Made by a program: the position numbers and the translations under genes. This document shows positions 44,914 through 53,047 of a DNA stretch of 64,000 nt, piece by piece (the first letter of the stretch is position 1; every line of letters starts with the position of its first letter). Location of the stretch: positions 208,138 through 272,137 of the forward strand of contig DDEN01000061.1 of assembly GCA_002336115.1 (NCBI GenBank), read 5' to 3'. Below the pieces are notes generated by a model that worked only from the letters and a program-made list of their open reading frames with translations, was not told the origin of the DNA and did no database searches. Origin of the DNA: Chitinophagaceae bacterium UBA1953. Lineage in GTDB: Bacteria > Bacteroidota > Bacteroidia > Chitinophagales > Chitinophagaceae.

Positions 44914-46014
44914 ATGAAATATTTATCTGAATACAGAAGTCCTGAACTGGTACAAAAGTTTGCAGAAGAAATAAAGAATATTACCACAAAACCGTGGACC
45001 ATTATGGAAATCTGTGGCGGACAAACACACAGTCTTGTAAAAAACGGAATTCTGGAAATGCTTCCAAAAGAAATTACGATGGTGCATGGTCCCGGTTGCC
45101 CGGTTTGTGTTACTCCTATTGGAATTATTGATGAAGCCATTGCATTGAGTGAACAGCCTAATGTTATTCTCTGTTCGTTTGGCGATATGTTGCGTGTTCC
45201 CGGCACAAAGAAAAGTTTGCTTGAAGCAAAAGCTGCTGGTGCTGATGTGCGTATTCTTTATTCACCATTGGAAGCAGTAACACTTGCACAGCAAAACCCG
45301 GATAAAGAAATTGTGTTTTTTGCAGTTGGGTTTGAAACAACTGCTCCTGCAAATGCGTTGAGTGTTGTACAGGCTGCAAAGATGAATGTACATAATTACA
45401 GTATTCTTGCATCGCATGTGTTGGTGCCGCCTGCAATGGAAGCAATACTTGGTGATCCTGAACATAAGATTGATGCGTTCTTAGCTGCAGGTCATGTTTG
45501 CACTATTATGGGAATGGATGAATATGATCCCATTGCAGAAAAGTATAAAACGCCCATTGTTGTAACAGGTTTTGAACCGGTTGATTTGCTGCAGGGAATT
45601 TTAATGGCCGTTAAACAACTGGAAGCAGGAGTTTACAAAGTAGAGAATCAATATGTGCGTGCTGTTCATCGTGAAGGAAATAAAATGGCACAGGATACCA
45701 TTCATGAAGTGTTTGAAATAAGCGACAGAAGCTGGCGTGGTATCGGGCAGATTCCGCAGAGTGGTTATGAACTTAACGAACAATACAAACAATTTAATGC
45801 ACGCATAAAGTTTAATCTTGGAACACCGGTTGTTGATGGCAACAACGAATGCATCAGCGGTGAAATTATGAAAGGATTAAAGAAACCATTTGAATGTCCG
45901 CACTTTGGTAAAAAATGTAAACCCGAACATCCGGTTGGTGCACCAATGGTAAGCAGCGAAGGTGCTTGTGCCGCATATTATCATTTTCAAGGAGTGGGCG
46001 AAACCGTTTTGTAA
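44914..46014 (+). CDS. hypD: Hydrogenase formation protein HypD
   Basis: 366 residues. Family motifs: ICGGQTHSLVKNG, GPGCPVCVTP, FAVGFETTAPA and the C-terminal iron-sulfur cysteines (CPHFGKKCKPEHPVGAPMVSSEGACAAY). With HypC it assembles the Fe(CN)2CO unit. It follows hypC at 70 bases and precedes a TonB receptor. Confidence 0.96.
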   Translation: MKYLSEYRSPELVQKFAEEIKNITTKPWTIMEICGGQTHSLVKNGILEMLPKEITMVHGPGCPVCVTPIGIIDEAIALSEQPNVILCSFGDMLRVPGTKKSLLEAKAAGADVRILYSPLEAVTLAQQNPDKEIVFFAVGFETTAPANALSVVQAAKMNVHNYSILASHVLVPPAMEAILGDPEHKIDAFLAAGHVCTIMGMDEYDPIAEKYKTPIVVTGFEPVDLLQGILMAVKQLEAGVYKVENQYVRAVHREGNKMAQDTIHEVFEISDRSWRGIGQIPQSGYELNEQYKQFNARIKFNLGTPVVDGNNECISGEIMKGLKKPFECPHFGKKCKPEHPVGAPMVSSEGACAAYYHFQGVGETVL

Positions 46015-46035
46015 TATCTAAATTTATATAGAACA

Positions 46036-48294
46036 ATGAGTCGTTTTTTGTTGTGCCTTTTTTTGTTTTTTATTTCATTTCGAGTTCAGGCACAATCAAC
46101 AGTTAAGGGGATTTATCTTGTTAATGAAATAGCAAAAACACCTGTACCTGATATAACCGTTTATACAGCAGATTATTCTTTTGCAAAAATTTCAGATGAA
46201 AATGGTTTTGTAAGCCTGAAGGAATTTCCTTCACAACAAACTGCTTTAAATATTACCGGAATTGGTTTTGAAACACAAACCATTTCTCTTTCTGATCTTT
46301 CGTTTAATCAGAATTATATTGCTGTTATTGTTTTAAAACCAAAAATCACTTCGCTGAGCGATGTTGTTGTTACCGCATCATCAAAAGCAGGGATATTTAA
46401 AACAATTGGTGCGCTTGATATTCATCTGCGCCCAATCATTAATTCGCAGGAAATTCTTCGCTTGGTACCTGGTTTGTTTATTGGTCAACACGCAGGAGGA
46501 GGTAAAGCTGAACAGATTTTTTTACGTGGATTTGATCTTGATCATGGAACCGACATCAATCTTACAGTTGACGGACTTCCTGTTAATATGGTTAGTCATT
46601 CTCACGGGCAGGGTTATGCCGATCTTCATTTTGTTATTCCCGAGCTGATTGAAAAGGTAAATTTCAACAAAGGGTCATATTACAGCGATAAAGGAAATCT
46701 TGCCACAGCAGGTTATGTTGAATTCAAAACAAAAAATTATCTCAAGCAGAATTTTATTAAAACAGAAGCGGGGCAGTTCAATACATTCAGGGCAATTACA
46801 GGTGTTAATCTCCTCAAACAAAAGAACTTTATTCAGAACCAAAGTTTATATTTTGCAGGCGAAGCTTCTTTTACCAACGGATATTTTGAAAACCCGCAGC
46901 ATTTCAAACGCTTTAACGGCATGTTGAAGTATCATGGTCAAACAGGGAAAAAATCCAGCACAACAATTTTGCTCAGTGCATTAAGCAGCCAATGGAATGC
47001 AAGTGGCCAGATTCCCGACCGTGCAGTAGCTGACGGAACAATTGGTTTTTATGGTGCTATTGATAATAACGAGGGCGGGAAAACAAGCCGTTACAATGCA
47101 AGTGTTGAGATAATGCACAATTTCAGCAATGGAGGCACATTGCGTAACCAGCTTTTTTATTCCCGTTACCAGTTTGAACTGTATTCAAATTTTACATTCT
47201 TTAAAGAAGACCCGGTTAACGGCGATCAGATAAGACAGAAAGAAGCAAGAAATATCTTCGGCTATAACAGTACATATCAACAGGAACACAAACTGTTTAA
47301 TAAAACTGCGCAGTTTACTACAGGTGTGCAAATTCGTTTTGATGCAATAGACAACATTGAACTTTCACGTACAAAAAATAGAAGTACTACAACCGCAGCA
47401 TTAATGCTTGGCAACATCAGAGAACTGAATGGCGGTATTTATGCACAGGAAAAAATTATACTCAATAAAAAACTGGACATTACTGCCGGTGCAAGAGTAG
47501 ATCATTTTGCCAATGAGTACGACAATAAACTTTCATCAGAAATATTATATTCCTATTCAGGAATTGTAAGCCCCAAATTAAATTTTAATTACAGGATAAA
47601 TGATAAAATACAATTGTACTGGTATAACGGAAGGGGTTTTCACAGTAATGATACAAGGGCAGCAGTATTACAAAACGGGCGTGAAGTTGTAACGCCAGCC
47701 TGGGGAAGCGACATTGGGGGCATTTTAAAGATTGGTAAAAAAACTATTGTACAAACTGCATTGTGGCATTTGCGCATGAAACAGGAGTTTGTTTATGTGG
47801 GTGATGAAGGCGTTGTTGAGTTGGGTGGGCAAACAAGAAGATATGGCTGGGATTTATCTGTTCGTTACGAGCTGATGAAAAACTTTTTTGCTGATGCAGA
47901 TTTCAGTTTGTGCAATCCCCGTGCATTACATGTGAAAAAATCAGAAAGTTATATACCGCTTGCACCACGTTTCAGCAGCACAGGCGGATTTCTTTACCGC
48001 AAAGAAAAAGGGCTTAACGGAAGCCTGCGTTATAGGTGGATGGCCAACCGACCTGCAAATGAAGATAACAGTGTAGTTGCCAAAGGATATTTTATAACAG
48101 ATGCAGCGGTAAATTATAGCGGCAAAAACTGGGAAACAGGAATATCTGTTCAGAATATATTCAATGTTCGCTGGAAAGAAACACAGTTTGATACAGAAAG
48201 CAGGTTGCAGAATGAACCGGTTTCTGTTTCAGAAATTCATTTTACTCCCGGAACGCCATTCTTTGCAAGGCTCAGTTTCAGTTTCTTTTTCTAA
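46036..48294 (+). CDS. TonB-dependent receptor in the hyp operon, possibly for nickel
   Basis: 752 residues. It has a signal peptide (to QAQ), a carboxypeptidase-regulatory-like domain, a TonB box region SDVVVTASSKAGIF, a plug with the HAGGGKAEQIFLRGFDLDHGTDINLTVDGLPVN stretch, and a beta-barrel ending SFFF. It lies between hypD and the VWA gene in the same direction with short gaps (21 bases after hypD). This suggests import of nickel or a nickel-chelate for hydrogenase. The substrate is inferred from position only. Confidence 0.88.
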   Translation: MSRFLLCLFLFFISFRVQAQSTVKGIYLVNEIAKTPVPDITVYTADYSFAKISDENGFVSLKEFPSQQTALNITGIGFETQTISLSDLSFNQNYIAVIVLKPKITSLSDVVVTASSKAGIFKTIGALDIHLRPIINSQEILRLVPGLFIGQHAGGGKAEQIFLRGFDLDHGTDINLTVDGLPVNMVSHSHGQGYADLHFVIPELIEKVNFNKGSYYSDKGNLATAGYVEFKTKNYLKQNFIKTEAGQFNTFRAITGVNLLKQKNFIQNQSLYFAGEASFTNGYFENPQHFKRFNGMLKYHGQTGKKSSTTILLSALSSQWNASGQIPDRAVADGTIGFYGAIDNNEGGKTSRYNASVEIMHNFSNGGTLRNQLFYSRYQFELYSNFTFFKEDPVNGDQIRQKEARNIFGYNSTYQQEHKLFNKTAQFTTGVQIRFDAIDNIELSRTKNRSTTTAALMLGNIRELNGGIYAQEKIILNKKLDITAGARVDHFANEYDNKLSSEILYSYSGIVSPKLNFNYRINDKIQLYWYNGRGFHSNDTRAAVLQNGREVVTPAWGSDIGGILKIGKKTIVQTALWHLRMKQEFVYVGDEGVVELGGQTRRYGWDLSVRYELMKNFFADADFSLCNPRALHVKKSESYIPLAPRFSSTGGFLYRKEKGLNGSLRYRWMANRPANEDNSVVAKGYFITDAAVNYSGKNWETGISVQNIFNVRWKETQFDTESRLQNEPVSVSEIHFTPGTPFFARLSFSFFF

Positions 48295-48396
48295 ACCCGT
48301 TTTCAGTATTTGTAAAGACTGTTAAAACATTCCCAAAACAAAATGTCATGTTGTGAAATAATTTGGGCGGCTGCATCATTGCATTAAACTAATTTT

Positions 48397-49548
48397 ATGC
48401 AAGCATTTTCACAACTCATTACTGTTGTTGCCATTTCATTTGCACTCTTTTTTCATACAACGGGCAGCCGGCCTCAACTTCAGGAACAACCCAAAGAGGA
48501 ACAAAATCAAAAAATTCAGGTAGCCATTTTGCTGGATGTAAGTAACAGTATGGACGGGCTGATTGACCAGGCAAAAGCACAACTATGGACAATGGTAAAT
48601 ACCTTAGGCAGGGTGCAGTGTGAAAACAAAAAAAATCCTGTTATTGAAATAGCCCTCTATGAATATGGTACTCCACGTAATGAAAGAGAAAGCGGCTACA
48701 TTAAACAAATCAATAATTTTATAACCGATCTTGATTCATTGTCTGAAAATCTGTTTGCACTAACCACTAATGGAGGCGATGAATATTGCGGTCATGTTAT
48801 TTACCGTTCTATTAATGAATTGAAATGGGATCATAATCCCAATTCTTACAAAGTGATTTTTATTGCAGGCAACGAAAGTTTCAGACAGGGAACTGTTTCT
48901 TATACCAAAGCATGTGATGCAGCAAAAAGTAAAGGTGTAATTGTAAATACCATTTATTGTGGCGATAGGTTACAGGGCATTCGGGAATACTGGAACCTAC
49001 AGGCAGAGTGTGGCAATGGAACATACTCAAACATTAATCAGGATGCAAAGATTGATGACATACCTACGCCTTACGATACCATTATTTACAGGCTCAATGA
49101 AGATCTGAACCATACTTATATCGTTTATGGCACACAAGGGCAGCAATATTATTCCAAGCAGAAAAAAATGGATCAGGCAAATACAACAATGAGCAAAAAG
49201 GCCGGCATTAAAAGGGCAGAAGTTAAAAGCAATTCTTCAGTATATAATAATGCAGGATGGGATTTGGTGGACAAAGCAAAAGAAGGAGAAGTAGTGTTTG
49301 ACAAGATTGATTTCAAAACATTGCCCGACAGTTTAAAAAACAAAACCAAAGATGAGTTGAAAATTATTGTGAAGGAAAAACAAAAACAACGGGCTTCAAT
49401 ACAGTCGCAGATTATTACACTGGGTCAGAAAAGAGAACAGTATATTAAAGAACAGAAGAACAATACACCTGCAACAGCTACACTTGAAAGTGAAATTGAA
49501 CGAATTATTAAAGATCAGGTGCAGAAGTTTGGGATGAAGATTCAGTAA
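48397..49548 (+). CDS. Secreted VWA-domain protein in the hyp operon
   Basis: 383 residues with an N-terminal hydrophobic signal or anchor, then a VWA domain. The MIDAS motif DVSNSMDG lies near residue 49, with a Thr and an Asp further on (TTNGGDEYCG). The C-terminal 100 residues form a charged coiled coil (KTKDELKIIVKEKQKQRASIQSQIITLGQKREQYIKE). It lies between the receptor and hypE. It has no known link to hydrogenase maturation, but its position suggests one. Confidence 0.8.
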   Translation: MQAFSQLITVVAISFALFFHTTGSRPQLQEQPKEEQNQKIQVAILLDVSNSMDGLIDQAKAQLWTMVNTLGRVQCENKKNPVIEIALYEYGTPRNERESGYIKQINNFITDLDSLSENLFALTTNGGDEYCGHVIYRSINELKWDHNPNSYKVIFIAGNESFRQGTVSYTKACDAAKSKGVIVNTIYCGDRLQGIREYWNLQAECGNGTYSNINQDAKIDDIPTPYDTIIYRLNEDLNHTYIVYGTQGQQYYSKQKKMDQANTTMSKKAGIKRAEVKSNSSVYNNAGWDLVDKAKEGEVVFDKIDFKTLPDSLKNKTKDELKIIVKEKQKQRASIQSQIITLGQKREQYIKEQKNNTPATATLESEIERIIKDQVQKFGMKIQ

Positions 49549-49613
49549 TCAACGAAAAAGTTTTTTCCTTTTGTTATTTGCTTTTTACCTTGTGGTATAA
49601 CAGAAATAAGAAA

Positions 49614-50651
49614 ATGGAATTGCAATGCCCTCTCCCCAAATTTGATTTTGATATTATTACACTCGGTCATGGAAGTGGCGGCCTGCTTACACAACGATTA
49701 TTACAAAGCGGCGTATTTGATATTTTAAAGAATGATAAACTTGATCAGCAACATGATGGCGCTTTCCTTGATATTAAAGGACATATTGCCATCAGTACCG
49801 ACAGTTATGTGATATCGCCTGTGTTTTTTCCCGGCGGTAATATTGGTGATCTTGCAGTAAACGGAACGGTGAATGATTTAGCTATGTGCGGAGCATCAGC
49901 AAAATATTTAACGCTTGCGTTTATACTGGAAGAAGGATTGCCCATTACTGAGTTTTGGGAAATATTAGTGAGTATAAAAGATGCGGCCGATAAAGCAGGA
50001 GTGCAGATTGTTACCGGCGATACAAAAGTGGTGGAGAAAGGAAAGGGCGATAAAATTTTTATCAATACAACCGGTGTTGGTACAATTCATCACAAAGCGG
50101 AGATTCATCATGCACGCATTAAACCCGGCGATAAAATTATTCTCAGCGGGCCCATTGCTGCACACGGCATCACCATTATGAGCATGCGTAAGGGTCTTGA
50201 GTTTGAAACCACCATTGAAAGTGATACACGTAATCTCAAAGACATTACACAAAAGCTGTTTGAAAAATTTGGAAAGAATATTCACTTTATGCGTGACCCC
50301 ACAAGAGGTGGTGTGGCTTCGGTATTAAATGAAGTGGCGGGATTAACAAAGCTTGGTTACGAACTTGATCAGAAAACAATTCCTGTTGATGAGCAGGTGG
50401 AAGGTGCCTGTGAAATGCTGGGACTTGATCCATTATATGTTGCCAATGAAGGACAGTTTATTGCTGTGGTGAATCACATATTTGCAGATGATGTGGTGGC
50501 GATGCTGAAATTGGAAAAAGGTTTTTCCGATGCCTGTATTATTGGTGAAGTAACAGAAGATCATCCCGGAAAAGTAATTATGAAAAGCGGTATTGGGGGA
50601 AGAAGGGTGGTTAACTATTTAACTGGTGAACAATTGCCGAGGATTTGCTGA
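49614..50651 (+). CDS. hypE: Hydrogenase maturation protein HypE
   Basis: About 345 residues from the ATG at 49614 (MELQCPLPKFDFD). ATP-binding motifs include TLGHGSGG, FPGGNIGDLAVNGTVNDLAMCGA and RDPTRGGVASVLNE. The C-terminus is PRIC, where the last cysteine takes the carbamoyl group from HypF and becomes thiocyanate. The gene ends the hyp operon and is followed by a strong terminator. Confidence 0.96.
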   Translation: MELQCPLPKFDFDIITLGHGSGGLLTQRLLQSGVFDILKNDKLDQQHDGAFLDIKGHIAISTDSYVISPVFFPGGNIGDLAVNGTVNDLAMCGASAKYLTLAFILEEGLPITEFWEILVSIKDAADKAGVQIVTGDTKVVEKGKGDKIFINTTGVGTIHHKAEIHHARIKPGDKIILSGPIAAHGITIMSMRKGLEFETTIESDTRNLKDITQKLFEKFGKNIHFMRDPTRGGVASVLNEVAGLTKLGYELDQKTIPVDEQVEGACEMLGLDPLYVANEGQFIAVVNHIFADDVVAMLKLEKGFSDACIIGEVTEDHPGKVIMKSGIGGRRVVNYLTGEQLPRIC

Positions 50652-50674
50652 TTTTTTTTGCCACAGAGGCACAA

Positions 50675-50717
50675 CTTAAAAGCCCGTCTGAGATTTCACT
50701 TCAGACGGGCTTTTAAG
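50675..50717 (+). terminator. Strong terminator of the hyp operon
   Basis: A 17-base perfect stem (50675-50691 with 50701-50717; core AAAAGCCCGTCTGA) with a 9-base loop, followed by a T-rich run. It lies 23 bases after the hypE stop. Confidence 0.9.
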
Positions 50718-51111
50718 TTTTTTCTTTTTATAGATGACCTTTTAAACTTCTCATTATATGTGAATTGGGCTAATTAATCTTATGCGATTTAATTAAGGGT
50801 CAAAAAAGTAAATAAAAGTAATTCGATTAAAATTAGATTAAAGGAGATAGAAAACTTTTGCTTAAGAAATTCTGCCCAATAAAAACAGATTTATAGAATA
50901 AAGCATGAAATAAAGGCTATGGCTTGCAGTGTTACATCAGAAAAGTAGTAATAAAATAATTTAATAAACTATTTAATAACTTAATATTTTTTAACATAAA
51001 ATACTTAAAATCAATAATATACAGTTTATTGGGTAATAAAAAGTAAAAATTAAGGAAAATAATTTATTTGTTTTAAGAATTCTTGCTATCTTTGCTATAA
51101 ATAATTGAAAT
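50718..51111. other. AT-rich region before the unknown gene at 51112
   Basis: About 390 bases with no gene, far more AT-rich than the neighbours, with many TTAATAAA-type tracts. A promoter box lies at its end (51087-51094). The composition suggests foreign origin for this island. Confidence 0.5.
51067..51094 (+). promoter_or_regulatory. Complete Bacteroidota-type promoter
   Basis: TTTG at 51067-51070 and TATCTTTG (TAnnTTTG) at 51087-51094 with 16 bases between, 17 bases ahead of the ATG at 51112. Confidence 0.65.
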
Positions 51112-51837
51112 ATGCCTAAAATTCTCAACTATCCATTAGCGTCGTTTCAAAAGTCACTTGAAGTTGCGGAAGCGGCTGATTCACTGGGTGGTATTTGTAA
51201 TATTGAGACATGTGCTCAAAAGCTTAATAAGAAAGTAAGTGGTGGTTTTATGACAATTATTTCCTCCGCACAAAAGTATGGGCTAATTGAAGCTGCGAAA
51301 GGCACAATAACAGTAACAGAAGTTTTTAAATTAATTAAGCACTCATATACTGAAGGGGAGAAAAACTCTTTATTACGCAAAGCCTTTTTGTCTCCTCAAG
51401 TTTTTTACGACATATACCAACGATTTATTGGACGAGAACTTCCGATAAATTTATTGGAGAAGATAATGATAAGAGAGTTTGGCGTTGACGAGAATGTAGC
51501 TGGCAGAGTTTCTGGGTATTTTGTTGATGGCTTGAAAGATTTTGGCCTTATTGATTCAAATAATGTGATCATTTCTGAGGAAAACGAACCAATCCAAAGA
51601 AAGGAGGTCTCTGTGCAAGAGCCTGTAGAAAAATATATTCAAGCCGAGGTCAAGAAAGTGGGCTCAATTAATTCGGATATTGAATTGAATGATATGGATA
51701 ATGGTTTTACTATTCATATTTATGGTCCAAGATTAAACAATAAAATAAAAATTGAAGAAGAGGATGATTTGTTAATTGTTGAGGCAATTCTTAACAAAAT
51801 AAAGAAAGCATTGAAAGGAGCGGATAATCAGTCTTAG
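51112..51837 (+). CDS. Unknown 241-residue protein with a winged-helix-like N-terminus
   Basis: Residues about 10-75 look like a winged helix (FQKSLEVAEAADSLGGICNIETCAQKLNKKVSGGFMTIISSAQKYGLIE), and the second half is a separate domain with FTIHIYGPRLNNKIKIEEEDDLLIVEAILNKIKKAL. No family is recognised. It has an own promoter, an AT-rich upstream region and codon use richer in AT than the neighbours, suggesting transfer. It could be a regulatory or small defence-type protein, but that is a guess. Confidence 0.6.
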   Translation: MPKILNYPLASFQKSLEVAEAADSLGGICNIETCAQKLNKKVSGGFMTIISSAQKYGLIEAAKGTITVTEVFKLIKHSYTEGEKNSLLRKAFLSPQVFYDIYQRFIGRELPINLLEKIMIREFGVDENVAGRVSGYFVDGLKDFGLIDSNNVIISEENEPIQRKEVSVQEPVEKYIQAEVKKVGSINSDIELNDMDNGFTIHIYGPRLNNKIKIEEEDDLLIVEAILNKIKKALKGADNQS

Positions 51838-51996
51838 CTTGGGAATTATAAGTGTCCAAAACTTATAATGGTAAAGTCTGAGAATCCGGTGTGGTGTCCA
51901 AAGCCACACTTCTCCTTCAATCTTTCACAAAGGTAATTTTTTTCTTGCCTTTGTTGAAATCCTTTTTAATCGTATTCAATTTGCCGAATAAAACAC

Positions 51997-52023
51997 GCCG
52001 TCGTTGTGCTTCCAGCCAACGAC
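51997..52023. repeat. REP-like hairpin, left of the transposase gene
   Basis: Reading the minus strand: GTCGTTG-GCT-GGA-AGC-A-CAACGAC then GGC. The outer stem has C and G where the right copy has T and A, so pairing is kept. Confidence 0.75.
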
Positions 52024-52035
52024 ACATGCCCAACA

Positions 52036-52551
52036 TTATCCTCTCCAATGCGTAAGAAATCCAAATTCATCAACAAGCGTTTCATAAAAAGCAGCAGACG
52101 AATATTTATAATTCCCCGGTACATCACACAAACCTGCTGTAACCGGGTTGTTATGGATATAATTCAGTTTTTGTAAATAAACTTCTTCCGAGAAAAGATC
52201 AACGCTTAATGCATTTCTTTCCCAAACCTGGTATTGCCTGTCTTTTGCATTCACCCGGAGTTCCTGCAAAAGTTCCAGGTTATTCAATTGCAGATCCTGT
52301 GTTATTTTATTGGCAGAAAAAGAAAGCAGACTATGTTGCAACTGTTTGGGTGTAAATCCATTCATAGCTTGCCATATTAAATGTATATGATTGCTCATAA
52401 TAACAAAACCATTTACAACAACACGCTTATCGTTTACTAAAAACAAAAGACTGTTGAGTATAATTTGTTTGTAAAGATCGTTTGCGAGCAAATGTTTCCA
52501 TTCTAAAATGGTGGCAGTAAAAAATTGCGGATGATGTTCAGTTTTAATCAT
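52036..52551 (-). CDS. REP-associated tyrosine transposase (RAYT)
   Basis: 171 residues from the ATG at 52551 (MIKTEHHPQFFTATI). The HUH motif NHIHLIW is at about residue 54, and the conserved LNYIHNNPVTAGL with the catalytic Tyr lies in the last third, followed by YKYSSAAFY. It belongs to the Y1 (TnpA_REP) family, which acts on REP hairpins. Three such hairpins flank the gene (51997, 52608 and 52647). A longer frame up to 52716 exists but its extra residues overlap the repeats. Confidence 0.88.
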   Translation of the reverse strand: MIKTEHHPQFFTATILEWKHLLANDLYKQIILNSLLFLVNDKRVVVNGFVIMSNHIHLIWQAMNGFTPKQLQHSLLSFSANKITQDLQLNNLELLQELRVNAKDRQYQVWERNALSVDLFSEEVYLQKLNYIHNNPVTAGLCDVPGNYKYSSAAFYETLVDEFGFLTHWRG

Positions 52552-52607
52552 AGTTGCACGGAAAGATAGAAAACAATTTTTGAGAATCAAATGGCAGCAG
52601 TACAAGT

Positions 52608-52634
52608 GTTGTTGGCTGGAAGCACAACAACGGC
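52608..52634. repeat. REP-like hairpin, right copy 1
   Basis: GTTGTTG-GCT-GGA-AGC-A-CAACAAC followed by GGC. Perfect 7-base outer stem, 3-base inner stem and one bulged A. Confidence 0.75.
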
Positions 52635-52646
52635 AGACAATATGTT

Positions 52647-52672
52647 TTGTTAGCTGGAAGCCCAACAACGGC
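52647..52672. repeat. REP-like hairpin, right copy 2
   Basis: TTGTTA-GCT-GGA-AGC-CC-AACAAC and GGC; a diverged copy with a 5-base outer stem, 13 bases after the first right copy. Confidence 0.65.
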
Positions 52673-52871
52673 AGGGGATTAGTTGATTTCTGCCACAATA
52701 ACATAAAACACCCCATTTCAAACCAAAAATCATCGATTTGACCTTGTGATAACCAAATTCAAGTCTGTCAAAGGGAATTTCAAGTGCGTCAATAGCCGTT
52801 TCGTTGTCGTTATGTAATGTTTCAACTTCCGCATAAAGCATTATCCCTTGCGCAGTAAACAGTGTACTCAT
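52650..52871 (-). pseudogene. Short ORF with a tail made from REP sequence, perhaps a truncated gene
   Basis: A 73-residue frame starting MSTLFTAQGIMLYAEVETLHND. The middle (ALEIPFDRLEFGYHKVKSMIFGLKWG) looks protein-like, but the last residues (RCWASS) come from the REP hairpin at 52647. This suggests a gene cut off by the REP/RAYT insertion. No family is recognised. Confidence 0.3.
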
Positions 52872-52937
52872 TGTAACTCATGTGCATTGATAATATAACA
52901 ATAACAGGGAATTGACAACAGCAGTTTGTAATAAAAA

Positions 52938-52968
52938 GGGTTGACAACCTTCCAAAGGTTGTCAACCC
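52938..52968 (-). terminator. Terminator of the etf-acyl-CoA dehydrogenase operon
   Basis: A perfect 14-base stem (GGGTTGACAACCTT and its complement) with a 3-base loop. On the minus strand it is followed by TTTTT, 80 bases past the dehydrogenase stop. Confidence 0.88.
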
Positions 52969-53047
52969 TGCATATCATTCGTGGTAGTTTTATTCTAGTG
53001 CAGTTGTTGGTCGCCTGACCAATCAACTAACAAAACAATCTTCTTTA

